DNA from: Pleurodeles waltl
Lineage: Eukaryota > Chordata > Amphibia > Caudata > Salamandridae
Length of the DNA stretch: 64,000 nt
Reading direction: 5' to 3'
Assembly (NCBI RefSeq): GCF_031143425.1
Contig: NC_090442.1
Coordinates: 425,275,776-425,339,775 of the forward strand
Positions 1 to 11,567 of the stretch are shown piece after piece. Under the pieces are notes generated by a model. The model was given only the letters and a program-made list of their open reading frames with translations. It ran no database searches and was not told where the DNA came from. Both the position numbers and the translations under genes were made by a program. Positions within the stretch are counted from its first letter, which is position 1; each line of letters starts with the position of its first letter.

Positions 1-256
1 ATCGGATCCTAGGAGGATACAGGTTTGTAATCCCCAAAACAGTACACTAGAAGATTAAGTATCACAAGAAAACAATAGCCAGCCAGGGCAAAAATCTGGA
101 TCCCAAAGGATGCAATGAGTCACAAGAAAATGTAATATCCAAGAAAGAAGTGACTCAAACAGATGATCTCACCAAAGAACAAAAATATATTTCTACTACA
201 ACGTTTCAGCTTCTGCCTTCCTCAGGTAGTATAGATGGTTTGCTCAATGGCTGCAT

Positions 257-335
257 AGATAGATAGATATAGATATATATCCATGTATAGATATATCTAT
301 ATATATCTATATATGTTTATAGACCTATATATATT
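257..335. repeat. AT-rich GATA/ATATAG microsatellite
   Basis: Runs of GATA followed by alternating ATATAG and ATATCT units. It is a simple repeat with no coding content and lies just before a hairpin-rich element. Confidence 0.8.
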
Positions 336-340
336 TTTAA

Positions 341-1042
341 TAGCTGCATGGTTTCCCTGGGGAGTGGAGGGGGGGTGATCAAGGCCCCCAGGAGAATCAC
401 ACAGCTGTTAAAAAAACATTGCTCCCACAGGGGGTCAGCCCTGCTCACGGTCGACCCCATCTCAGTTTCATTTTTTTTATTTTATTTTTTTAGTAATTGT
501 TAACCCCTGGGAGGGGCTCGATTGTGCCCCCCAGGGGTAAACTAACATTGTAAAAAAAAAATGCCCCCGGGGGTGTGGCCCATTTTCAGAGGGGGACGAC
601 CCCCAAGTGTAATCCCTGGTGTTTAGTGGAGTTTCTTGCTCGTGGGTCACAGCATGGCTGAGATCCACACCCAGGAGGCCATTTCTGTAAGGCCTCGTTT
701 AAAAGGGGAAAATCTCCCCTTTCAAAAGAGGCCTTCACAAACAGTGGGGAGGCCCTTTCCGGCCTGTTTTCCCCACCAGAGCAGAAAACAGCCTTACCTG
801 CTGCTTCTTGCTCCGGTGGGGAAAACAAGCTGCACCCTGACGTCACAGAGCGGTGGGGTGGGGGGAGACAGGCAAGTACTTCTGTGTCTCCTGGGGGTGT
901 TTTAAATAAAATAAAAATCCTCCGGTGCAATGCACCCAAGGATTTTTCAAACCCCTCCCCGGCATCAGACAGTGGTCATGACCCGCACCAGGGAGGGTGT
1001 GCGGGCGTCAGCCAGTGGCCGACACCCACACCTATGGGGTTA
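341..1042. mobile_element. Hairpin-chain repeat, class unknown
   Basis: A G/C-rich block made of successive inverted repeats. Examples are around 349-385 (CCTGGGG / CCCCAGG), 500-541 (TTAACCCCTGGG / CCCAGGGGTAA type), 690-734 (AGGCCTC / GAGGCCT with an inner AGGGG/CCCCT stem), 761-829 (TGTTTTCCCCACC / GGTGGGGAAAACA), 913-947 (AAAATCCT / AGGATTTT) and 999-1031 (GTGTG.GGGCGTC / GACACCCACAC). Open frames here on both strands are by-products of the palindromes. End repeats and a target duplication could not be fixed, so the limits are approximate and the class is unassigned. The architecture resembles the miniature elements near 10.3, 20.0, 29.1 and 59.4 kb. Confidence 0.5.
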
Positions 1043-2929
1043 ATAGATGGATAAAAGGAGTACATTGTGGGTGGAGCATAGCCATTTTAAATGAGAATTT
1101 TCCTTTTTTTATTAAGAGGTGCCACACTTCTTCTTCACATAAGGCATCTGAGGTAGGCCATGCCCTTTAGGACTGAATACTATGGTATTATCTGTACCTC
1201 CTGTCTACGAAATTTCAGAAGTTCTCTCTCATTGTTTGTAAATATTACTACTGATCCACTCACCCATCTTAATAAATCATAAAAGTGACCAGATAACTGT
1301 AAGAAATGACTCTTTTTAGTGTCACACCATTAAACAATACATTGCCAGTTATTGTTTTTCTTCCAATTATTACCTTCAGGTTTTTTTTATTTTTTTTTAT
1401 TTACTGTCTCAAGCATTATTTGCTTGTGTGAAATGATAAGAGCTGAAGTATAATTTATGAAAAGATGAAATATTCTTGGGGTAAGAAAACAAAAGAGCTC
1501 AATGACTGGTTTACTGACATTTTTAGTTAAGTCCAGCTTAAAATCTTATTACACATAAAGATTTGTGAAGGGAAATCCAAATGATTATAGCTAATCATTT
1601 TGGATTCTGATATGCTTAAAATTGGGTCACATGGCCCCAGTCTCATTCACATTTTGTGGACAACCATCTCGTAAGGGCATGCTATTGAATCAGTGTTCAG
1701 ATTAGTTGTGTGCAATTGATATTGATATGGCAATTTCCTTATACACACAAGGCTTAAAGTGTGTTTTAATTTTTGGATAAGTAGCCATTTAAGTAGCTAT
1801 CATTTATAGCTGCACTTCATAACCCTTTAAGCCTGTAAGCATGGTTTTTGCAGAGAATAGGCATATTTGGGAATTCAGAAACATACCCATTTGCATGGTA
1901 TGTCTTAAGACGTGGTAGCCATTAATGGTGCCTATACAATTCTTAGACTGGTATCCTGTATTAGGCTGGTGAGGGTTGAAGGAACAACCAGAGATCTTTC
2001 AAGTTAAACCTGAAATCATATACAATCTTTGGTAAGTTGAGTCATGTTTGGGGGAACAGGCAAGTTTGATTGAGTTTCTGAATTCTAGGTTGATCACAGA
2101 TTGTCCTTGTTCTCTTGGGCAGGGTGCTCAGTAATTTCCAGGTTGGTACAGATAAGGACCTACCAGGTAATCACAAATTCCTGAAAGGAGAATTGATTAT
2201 CACTGGTGTCATTCTTGATCTAAGGTTCCTCCTGTGGGTGTAGATTTTGAATCTGGATCATAGAAAATCAGTCTAATGTCATGGATAGTGCTAAGGGTGA
2301 TGCAGAGAACTTTGCAAGGGAGAATTCCAACCGCAGTTAGCCAGTGTGACACTTGAGAGCAGGGGGTGAGGCTACATCAGTGCAGAATGCAGCACATATA
2401 GAAAGAGGGAATAAAGAGGAGACAAAAATGTATTTTACCTTGTTACGCCTCACATTTCGGAAGGCATAGCATTTGTGCACAGATTGTAAATCTGGCAATG
2501 AGCAAACATCCATGGGTGGACTCATGGTAACACCCATGCTGGGCCATGCTTCACTCATGGAACACCTCCCATGCTGAAATGCAATGTTACACAGTACAAG
2601 CAGCTGCCTTGCATTACAATTCTTCATAAAGCCAAGCAAGACCATGCAAATCTGGCCTTGCCTGGCTTTGTAAATATAACTGATGACTTTGCGTGATGCA
2701 AGGACAGCACAAAGGCTTTATAAATATGTGCCTTGGTGCTTGTCTTAAAGAGGGATTTGGAATTAATAAGAGTTTGAAGAGTAAGTTATTGTAAGCTCCA
2801 TGTAGAACCTATTAGCATAGCCTGTTTGTAACAGAACTAGAGCAGTTAAGTTTGTACCTTGGTAACCTAAATGGAGGATGATGTTCTGGTGGAAATGTTT
2901 GTCATATTATTGAGCCATCATTGGGTTCA
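1043..2929. other. No gene recognised; AT-rich, possible LINE 3' part
   Basis: AT-rich sequence with short T runs near 1381-1400. No frame, RNA gene or clear repeat boundary is visible. The part from about 1930 may be the 3' continuation of the antisense LINE relic next to it, but no motif in it proves that. Confidence 0.4.
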
Positions 2930-4115
2930 TAGTCAAATTTTTATTAATCCTGTTGAAGTGTTGGAAGGAGATCCAGTCACTTTAGGCCATTTTGAAGTTG
3001 GACAATACAATTTCCACATTACATATGTAAAGATCTCTGTCTTCAAGGAATTTGGTTTTGAGTGTTTTTCTAACATCCAGATTCTTACTGCAAGTAGGCC
3101 TTCAATCAGACCATATGCCACACAATTTGACAGCTATCCTAAATTAGGAGTCTTGTGCATACTTGTAACTGGTGAGTTTAAAAAAATTGAAAAACTCAAG
3201 GAGAGGTATAACGTTTGTGTTGAAGAGAAAGGGGCAGTTGTTGACTCCTGGGGGATGCCTATCTTTTGCAAGATTGGCAGTGACAAGAATGGAGGCAAGG
3301 CTATGATCTGTGTCCTATCTTTCAGGTAGGACTGGAGTCATTGTAAGGATGTGACCTATATTCTAGTGTCATTTAGTCTATGAAGTGGTCGGTGGTCCAC
3401 AACATCAAAGGCTGCTGAGAGATTAGGTAGAAAAAGTACAGCAATTACAAGGGTGTATACCATGTTTTGAGGTTTTACCAGATTGCACTTAATACTTATC
3501 CAGTGCATCCTTCTGGTTTTACCCCAGTCATTCAATCATTAGAAAATCTAAGATCAGAAGGAAGGATGCCTTTTAGATCAGTTTACACATAAAAATCTAT
3601 TTGATATAGGTCCATAGTTTGATGGGTAATCGTGGTCTAGTCCTTACTGCTTCAGGATTGGCTATATGTAGGGTATTATTACTTGGTGGGGAACTGTTAG
3701 GCTTATAGTGATTCATTAATACGATATCTGGCAGGTATGGCTGTAGAGGTTGCTTAGGGTGGCACAGATTTGCAGATGAGCCAGCAGTGTTGTCATTCAT
3801 CATTTGTTTTTATGGATAGTAGGTTAAAGGAACAGTTGTTGGTGTATGTTAGTGCTTTCATAGTTGGGACCTTTTGCTGTAATGTCTTTGATAGGATGTG
3901 AGTCTCATGATCCTTGACATATTTGCCGAGTGCTCTATGCTATAGTTACAGAAACCTCTTAACTGGTTGGTGCAGTTTAGGGTAAAGTCAGTTTTCAATA
4001 TTTTATTACATTTGTTAATAGTGTTATTGCTGAGTGGTGGCACCCAATGTATGTTGGAAGTTGGGACATTCCTATGCCTTTTTAATTGTTGCCTTGTTGA
4101 GTCTCCTGCTTCCAT
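2930..4115 (-). mobile_element. Antisense LINE relic (L2/CR1-like reverse transcriptase)
   Basis: On the minus strand, 3392-3421 translates to a LSAAFDVVDH-type motif, the conserved palm segment of L2/CR1-clade reverse transcriptases. Further downstream on that strand, 2933-3121 reads like the region around the YADD box (a Y-x-M-W-K-L-Y stretch, then KWPKVTGSPSN). Weak similarity to the finger region appears at 3597-3803, and 3858-4115 is open but unmotivated. Stops and frame changes occur throughout and no endonuclease was seen, so this is a dead fragment. The 152-codon plus-strand frame at 2871-3329 is its antisense shadow. L2 versus CR1 cannot be settled by eye, and the limits are approximate. 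Confidence 0.55.
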
Positions 4116-5727
4116 ACTAGGTATTTTTCCTTTTGGTCATTTGTTTCTCTAAACTACATTTTTAGGATTCTTATTTTACTTTTGTAGGCTTGTGTTCGAA
4201 TTGTGCCAGAGGACTTTCCGTCACACTGCTCTCTGTTGAGAGACTCCAAAGGGAGCCACTAAAACATAGGTAAGGCAGTGGTGGCATTTATTGATGGACA
4301 TTAGTGGTTGCATCTTCAGGAATTCTGTCTGGAATGTGTCAACATTGAAGTTCTTCCATTGTCTATTAAGGGGGGTGGCTTGGTGTGTTGTTTGGTCCCA
4401 ATGTGCACAGCAGAAATAACAAGATGTATGAATGAAACATCTCTATGTAATCCCAAATCATAAATATATTTATATCAGCACAATGCTTATACATCTACAC
4501 AAATACACTGAAATGTGTAGAAATGCTGGTATATCAGAAGTACAAAATGCAATACGCTTGAGTGTCCGATAATGGAAATTTCTTCAGAAGAGCAGCATTC
4601 ATGATGTACGATGTTACCCAAGGCATTTGGGAACAGAATGTCCCTTCTACACGGGCAATGCTACACAACATTTAAACAAGAGAAAAACAAAGGAAAGAGA
4701 AAAAGGGAAGAAATAAAGTAAAAAAGAAGAAAAAAAGGAAAAAACAGAGGACAAGGAAAAATGTTAATCACAATGTAATCTCTCCTACTGAAAGACCTCA
4801 CTCAAACCGCTCATAACACTAAACATGGATGTGAAATCACTTACATGCTTGTGCAAAACCTCACGGTGACTGCCATTTATACCCCAGAATCATTAACGCC
4901 AGAAATGTGAGTGTCCTCTATGTGAAAACCCATGCACGACTATAAGATTAAAAGGAGGTTTATTGGTGATCAAAACAACATGCTGCACATGACAAACACC
5001 AAGACAACATGCTTACAACCCATGCGTAATATGCCTAAACAGATACGGCATGCACAAAGTGGTTGACCTGCTAACTGCAAATGTATAATCGAACAACAGA
5101 ATCAACAGCCATCCAATTGTTTTACTAGCCAACCTGGCAAATAACTAAATAATGCAAAAGCAACAACAAAGCCCAGTGACTATTGGCTTTAAATTAAATA
5201 AGGCTCCTATCTCAATTTATAAGCTTATAAATATACCTAATAGTCAACCAATCTCAATACAAGCCATGTCACTGTGTAAACCATCTTGCAATGCAGAAAC
5301 AGCTAGACACCAAAATACCAAAACAAAATATATATTATGGGAGCTGCCGAGCAGGACTACCTTTAAAGTACCAACAAAATATACACCAAACTATGCATTT
5401 GTGAGCTTCCTTCAAGCAGGCGCTTGTACCTCCCTTATGTCCCAATCTCACCAGCAACAAACAGCCACCATCTTAGACTGTGCCCATGGCTCTAAGTTTA
5501 AAAACATCTGACTGCCATAACCCCAATTGGTTAAAGAGTACTGTAAACATTGTCAACAGACTCCCAGTGCCATTTTTAACAACTAGACCATATCCTGTGC
5601 ACCACAAAGGTCCCTCCTGACTACTTATATGTGGAAACTAAATAAGTGTACGGAAACTGACACCCAATACCATACTGAAATCATTGATAACCCTTGCCCC
5701 ATGCAGCAACGTTTATGCACCATATAT
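4116..5727. other. No gene recognised; unclassified AT-rich sequence
   Basis: Intergenic or old repeat sequence. An A/G-only tract lies at about 4677-4752. The plus-strand frame 5152-5511 (119 codons) has low-complexity composition and matches no family I know. It is treated as chance. Confidence 0.4.
4677..4752 (+). repeat. Purine-rich tract
   Basis: About 75 bases of almost pure A and G with very few pyrimidines. It could form unusual (triplex-prone) DNA, but no function is implied. Confidence 0.7.
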
Positions 5728-5874
5728 ATATATCCAAAAAAGATCAGAATAATAGGAGAAACAAGAAGAAATCAAGCATGTTTCCGAGACATTCTGTTGC
5801 ATCGTATATATGTCACCGACACATGCTCAATTTCTTCTTGTTTCTCTTGTTATTCTGACCTTTTTTGGATATAT
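5728..5874. repeat. Long palindrome, 54-bp arms and 39-bp loop
   Basis: The left arm 5728-5781 starts ATATATCCAAAAAAG and ends GCATGT. Its inverted copy lies at 5821-5874, with only a handful of mismatches over 54 bases. The spacer is 5782-5820. The right arm ends about where an old LTR fragment begins, so this may be a foldback element or a junction formed on insertion. No coding capacity is seen. Confidence 0.8.
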
Positions 5875-5875
5875 T

Positions 5876-6787
5876 ATTCAAAATTTTAAGTAAAAATAGT
5901 GCCAAGAGGCACCATCGCCAATTGTGGTTATTTGGTTGTGCTGCACCAGGTCAAACGTTCAGGCCAACCACGATGGAGCGTGGGTTGGCTACAAGGAGTA
6001 GATTCATCCTGGTGGAAGGTTTACCTTTTAATTTAATCCTGTTCTACTCAAGGAACCTTAGTCAGAGCTTGGTGAGGTACCACAAGGAGATTGCTATTGG
6101 TGCAAAGAGTTGGTTGACAATCGTAGCTTTTCATTGGTGAGAAATGTGGGTCAATTGTTGTCGACATGAAGGACACTGTGCAGGTGCAGTCCAGAGTCTG
6201 TAGCTAAGGATATTGCGCCGGCAGTTGGGTGCAGGTCCGACGTTGTCCTCAGTGACGTCCACTCACATCCAGTTTTTGCAATTTTTAAATTGGAGGAGTT
6301 CACTATGCCAATCGTCCGGGGCCTCGGGAGCTCTTCTTGGAGGTCAAGACTCACTGCAGCAGAGGCCAGAATCACAGTGCTGGCAAGTCCTGTTGGTGCT
6401 GGTCAGCTGAGAAGTTGCAGGTAAGGCCTCAAGAAACTTGTTGTTTCCCTGAGGTTCAACCAGCTGACTCTTGGGGTCATTTCTGGGATACTGGGTTCAA
6501 GGCAAGCAGGGCAGGTCTTCCTTCTTTAAACAGCAGTCCTTCTTCTGAATCTCCACAGGTCCAGAGGTGTTCTGATTAGAGATTGTGAGGGTGCCACTTG
6601 TATTCCCAGTACCAACCTGTGTGTTGGGACACCCCCTTTGTCTAAACCTAAACTGGTTCTGGTCAGTTCTTCCCTTTTCCCTAGGTTTATCTCCAATCTG
6701 TCTAGAGGGATGAAGGGTAGGCAGGCCCAAGTGTGAGCTGCATTGTCAGTAATAAGGCAGGCAGTTCAGAAGTCATGAGAGGGCTGG
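5876..6787 (-). mobile_element. Old gypsy-type LTR, left part (truncated)
   Basis: From about 5890 the sequence aligns by eye with the LTR at 21,994-24,144 and more loosely with the long LTRs at 11.6 and 16.9 kb. The shared block has a GCACCAGGTCAAACGTTCAG-like segment followed by CCACGATGGAGCG. The outer end is missing at the palindrome. The copy is interrupted at 6787 by a younger solo LTR and resumes at 9204. Confidence 0.6.
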
Positions 6788-9203
6788 TGTTGGAAAGTGG
6801 GTTATTGGTAAGGGCAGGTAAGTACCTACACTTAGCAATAGGCCACTAACCTCCACTCATGTCCAGTTAGGTCTCAGTAAATTAAACCCAGCTCAACCCT
6901 TGGTAGCTTGGCAACGAGCGACAAGGCTTAACTTAGGAGACAGAGTGTAAAGCATTCAAATATCACAAAACAGTAATTAAATAAAACACAGGAAACAGTT
7001 TAAAAATCCAAAACCAATTTATAAAAATAGATTATATTTATATCTTTAAAATGACACAAAAATGAATAAAATCGAAAAAGGGGAACCGGAGATATGAATT
7101 TTTAAAGATTTTTTTTTTTTTTTAGCACCTAGAAACAAAAAGTGCCAATCGGGTCATGTGGTTGCACCTCGACCGGGGCAAAGTCAAAGTTTAAGGCCGA
7201 CCGCGATGGAGCCTTCGCACTTAGTCGTTTTTCTGAAGATTTTTCTTCAGCGGGGCGAACCTGCCAGTCCAATCCGACCTCCTGGAGCCCTTCTCCGGAT
7301 ACGTGTCACTGGAATCCTCGTTAGTCGTTTTTTCGAGGTGAAAATCCTTCGACCGGGGTAAACCTGGATCTTGATCCGACGTCCCTGGAGCCCTCCTCGG
7401 ATACGCTGGCTGGGAGGTCCCGGTCAACCTTGTACGTTCGGACTTAGTCTCTTTTTTGGAGATTTTTCTTCACTGGGACGAACCTGCACATCAGGCCGGG
7501 TCGCGGTTGAGGCAAGCCGGCTAGAGGTGCCGCGGCGGGTCGGTCCCCCTATGGAGCTTTTTTTCAAAAGTTCTCAAAACTTCTCCAAACTTCTGTGGCT
7601 TCTCCCAGATGTTCTTTTAAGGTTCTTTTGGGGTCCACAGCTCACCCCAAGGGTCCAGAAGCTCTGAGATGATCCTTGGGGGGGTGGACTACAACTCCCA
7701 GAATGCACCTGGTGCAAACTCCTTTTTGGCCACTGGGCAGTGGTCAGCTGGTTGATTTCTTCAGGAGTTGGTGCAGGGGACTCTGGTTAGCAATTTTTCA
7801 CCTGTAGCAAACAGGGAGTCCCTCCCTGAACCAGTTGAAGCCAGGCAAAGTCCTTCTTGTGGTGAAGCCCAAGTGTGCAGCTGGTGCAGACCTTCTGAGT
7901 GCAGGTTCCAGGTGCAGGTCAGGGATCCAGCAGGGCAGTCCTTCTTCTTCTGTAGTTCTTCCAGGTAGGGATGTGGTAGGGAACTGAGGTGTGGGTGCAG
8001 GTCTGCCAGTTTTATCCTTGCTCTTGGGTGAAAAACAGGGGGGTACTGATTCTCCAATCAGGTGCAGGGTCCTTCCCCCTGTGATGACCACTTCCTGGGA
8101 AGTGTTGCAAAAATCAATCCCAGGAGGCAACATTCCTCAAAAATCCATCATGGCTGAAAGTGATTTTTGGAGGTTACATCTGACTGAGCCCACCCACTGG
8201 TGTGGCTTAAAATCATAAACACATTCCTCTCCTGCCCTCCCCTAATCTAATCAAGTGGGCAGCCAGTTGTCTGGGGTTACAGGATGTGGGGGTGTTGCTG
8301 GGTTGCTCCAAATGTCCTTCTCTGCCTTTGAAGACCAGTTTGGCAGCCCTCCCCCTTCCTGCCTCACCATCTGCTGAGGGGAAATGTACTCCCACAGGCA
8401 CATCTCTTTGTGTGAAGCCAGGACACTTCATACCTCATGAAGGCAGCCTGGCCAGGCTGCCAGAGGCTGGCCACTCAGGGCACAGCAGCAAAAACAATGC
8501 AGGGCTGAAATTGGCAACTTTTCAGGTACATTTTAAAACTCTTTACCTGAACAAGGTATATTAAATTCAACAACTGGAAGTTGTGCGATTTATTATTATG
8601 ACAATTAGTTTGATACAAAATTTTTGTATCTGTCATTTAAGGGGACTTTAAAAATTAAAATAAAGTCTCCCCATTCTAGCCTATGAAGGCCATTTACTAC
8701 AAACGAATTTGGCTGTTTTTACCTCACCAGGGTTTATAAAACTACTTTTATAAGGTCCCTGCTTATAGTTACATGGCACCCAGCCCTAGGGGCACACAGG
8801 GCACAACTTAGGGGTGACATATCAGTAAAAATAAGTTAGTTTAAGACTTTGGAACTACTTTAGATTCCAAAGTCGAATTTGCAAATAACTTTAATTTAAA
8901 AGCAGCCAGCAAGGCAGGCCTGCCTTTAAAATGACACTGGGCACCTCAGCAGTGCACCTATGGGTGCACTACCTATGCTGTGGTCCCTAAACGTACATGC
9001 CTTACCATATACTAGGGACTTATAGGTAGGTTGACTTGGCCAATTATAATTAGCCTAATTTGTATACTGATTTTGCACAGAGCACAGGCCCTGGGACTGG
9101 TTAGCAGTACAGGGCACCATCAGAGTCAGGAAAACATCAGCAAAAAGTGGAAAATGGGGGCAAAAAGTTAGGGGGCCTCTGCAATCAGCCCTGTTTTCTC
9201 ACA
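6788..9203 (-). mobile_element. Solo LTR of the 11.6-kb retrotransposon family
   Basis: The copy begins TGTTGGAAAGTGGG and ends TTTTCTCACA, giving TG...CA ends. It is colinear with the 2487-bp LTRs at 11,568 and 16,861 but clearly diverged. It is flanked on both sides by GCTGG (6783-6787 and 9204-9208), a perfect 5-bp target duplication. No internal region is present, so it is best read as the product of LTR-LTR recombination. Strand follows the transcription direction of the full element. Short open frames inside it (for example 7371-7667 and 7798-8133) are not genes. Confidence 0.9.
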
Positions 9204-10115
9204 GCTGGGTACAGCCCTCAGGCTGTCATTTGAAGTTCATGAAGGGCTGAGTGCAATCCTCAATGCCATCCTACTTAGGAGAGGAGCACCCTTCCCAATA
9301 CAGCCTTTTTGTCCACTATCTGGAAGAAATCCACATCACACCAAGGAAAATCCATTAACTGCTATATTGCCCCAGACACTGGCAGAAAGGCACATTTGAT
9401 TTAGGCAAAACAATGCCAACTTTCTAAAAGTGCCATTTTCAGAATACTAATTTCAAATCTGACTTAACCATTGAAGAGTATTTTAAATTACAATTCAAAT
9501 AATAATAAGAAGCAGTATTTCTCTATCTGCTCCCAAACTTAAGCTATCATTTATTAAGTGCAATAAGACAGCCATATGCTAATCTATGAGAGAGCTAGCT
9601 TTGCTACAGTCACAAATGGCGTTGATAGTTTTTACTGTCACGATATGTAAAACTTAAGTACATGTCCTACTAATTAAATACCACATACCCTGTCCTATGA
9701 GCCTTTAAGGCTTGCCATAGAGGAGATCTATAAGTCTTAAAAGGGAATGATTAGGCCTGGCAAAAAGGTTTATTTTGCCAGGTCGAAATGGCAGTTTAAA
9801 ATTGCACACACAAACTGCAGTGGCAGGCCTGAGATGTGTTTTACAGTACTACTTGTGGGTGGCACAAGGAGTGCTGTAGCCCATTTAAAGCATTTAACCT
9901 ACAGGCCCGGTATACATATAGTACAATTTAGAAGGGAAATTAAGTGCGCCATTAGGTGTATACCAAGCTTACCATATTTGGAAGGGAGGGCATGAGCATT
10001 TTACCACTGGTTATCAGGAGTACTAGAAGCCAACAAACACAGGTTCAGCAAATGAAAGCAAAAATCTGGGGTGACCCTGCAGAGTGAGCCAGGGCCAACA
10101 TAAATGATATGATAA
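9204..10115 (-). mobile_element. Old gypsy-type LTR, right part
   Basis: This continues the LTR interrupted at 6787. The stretch from about 9410 (GCCAACTTTCTAAAAGTG, then AATCTGACTTAACC) matches 23,470 onward in the LTR at 21,994-24,144. So does the later GTCGAAATGGCAG...GCAGGCCTGAGATG segment. The outer end near 10,115 is approximate. The nesting makes this copy older than the solo LTR inside it. Confidence 0.6.
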
Positions 10116-10274
10116 CTACTCTTTCTTTTTTATGGGATATCTTTCTTTACCTGAGATGAAGTCCTTTGAGGAGAATATTTCATCAATAGTGATATCCATA
10201 TTATGTGTGACTCCAGCTGATGCTAATTGAGTGCTTCCAGGCTGCTGATTGGACTTGTCATTTGGTGAAGACCT

Positions 10275-10941
10275 GGGACCGTATTATGGAAGTGCTCCGG
10301 GGGAGCAATGGGCATTTGTAGCCACTTTACATGCTCCCGGGGCACTTTGGTATTACAGTAGGGGCCGCAGACGCTTGTGAAGCCTTTTCTGTAATACCGA
10401 TAGTGCTGGTGCATATATACGTCAGGGCTATCACCAGAGGGTGTTCTCTCATTTGCATGGGGGAATTGTCTCATGCAAATGAGGGAATTCCTTTGCCTCC
10501 ACACCATATTATAGATGGGGCGCTGAGGCAAAGAAGTTGTCAGGAGGCGCACTGACAATGTACCACCTAAAAGGTGGCACACTTTTAGTGCGCCCCCTGA
10601 TGGCAGCCCTATGGGTCGGGTAAAGAGGGTCCTATGGAACCTCCAGACATCCCTTGAAGGTGGGTGCAGTCACTCACTGCACCCACCTGCAAGGGGATCT
10701 CTGATCCCCTTTAAAAGTGCAGGGGGTTGCCGTCTGCAAAGTGAAACATGGGGCGGCTTTAAAGCAGGCGCTCCATTTTTCACTGAAATGCCCTGCCATT
10801 GGGGCTGTCAGGAGTTTGCGACTGCCCTGGGGAACAGAGCATTCAGTGTAATAGGGTGCACTTTGGTTGTGCACAGTGCACCTCTTTTAAGGTGCGCCAT
10901 GGCACAAACAGAGAAAGTGCGCCCTATGCGTAATAGTGCCC
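10275..10941. mobile_element. Miniature inverted-repeat element with internal hairpins
   Basis: The outer ends are GGGACCGTATTATG on the left and the inverse of GGGCACTATTACG on the right. Inside are several short hairpins: 10,349-10,430 (GGTATTACAG / CTGTAATACC), 10,449-10,484 (CTCATTTGCAT / ATGCAAATGAG), about 10,540-10,603 (TCAGGAGGCGCACT / AGTGCGCCCCCTGA), 10,659-10,689 (GGTGGGTGCAGT / ACTGCACCCACC) and about 10,690-10,713 (AAGGGGATC / GATCCCCTT). No transposase is encoded and the apparent frames are palindrome artefacts. No target duplication was seen, so superfamily is open, though the ends recall the Harbinger-type elements here. Confidence 0.6.
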
Positions 10942-11562
10942 AAGATTTGCCTACCCAAATTTTAGGGTTCCCTAGGAAGCATAGACTAAGATGGTTGATT
11001 TTTATAATGATAGAGACTCCAGCAAGGCACCTGAGAAAGCTGCTTGGTGAAAGGGGTGTCAAATAAAAGTGCAGGAATGAGGCAGCCAATGACAGTCAGG
11101 ACTGGTGAACAGCAAACAGCTAAGGATTCATACCCTGTTGTTCAATGACCTTTGACTATGGTAGTCAATAATGAGGTTTTATTTACTGCCCCTAGTTCTA
11201 CGCTGGACTTATTGTAGGTCTATTTCTATACAGTATTCGATATCTGCAAACAGCTTCCTGTTGGACAGCCAGTCACTGGAGCCACGCATGATGTGGTGGA
11301 GTGGGTACTAGTCTCGATGCCATAATCTCCTCAAAGGATTTCTTTTCCCTGCACCTCTTACCGCCGGACATATTCCATCCGCCCGCATTGTGGAACAACA
11401 CAGCTTGATAAGTGCAGACAGAGAAACAAAAAAAAAACAGAGGAGAAATGCATGAACGCAGATGCGGTAGAGAAAATACAGAAAACTAAGTGGGGGCTCC
11501 CCAAATATGAAAAAACCGAAACCATTGTCGTTAAAAATATGGGGGGGGGCACATAAGCCAGG
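10942..11562. other. No gene recognised
   Basis: Unclassified sequence between a miniature element and the LTR retrotransposon. It contains an A run near 11,428-11,440 and a G run at 11,541-11,549. Nothing else is supported. Confidence 0.4.
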
Positions 11563-11567
11563 GTCAT
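11563..11567. repeat. Target-site duplication GTCAT, left
   Basis: GTCAT directly abuts the TG of the left LTR and is repeated exactly after the right LTR at 19,348-19,352. A 5-bp duplication is typical of LTR retrotransposon integration. Confidence 0.93.

Noticed and set aside
2871..3329. 152-codon plus-strand frame
   Set aside because: It is antisense to recognisable LINE reverse transcriptase motifs on the minus strand.
5152..5511. 119-codon plus-strand frame
   Set aside because: Low-complexity composition, no family resemblance, no splice or promoter support.
10275..10941. Conserved non-coding or regulatory element because of its strong hairpins
   Set aside because: Matching outer ends and the resemblance to other hairpin-chain elements make a transposon origin more likely.
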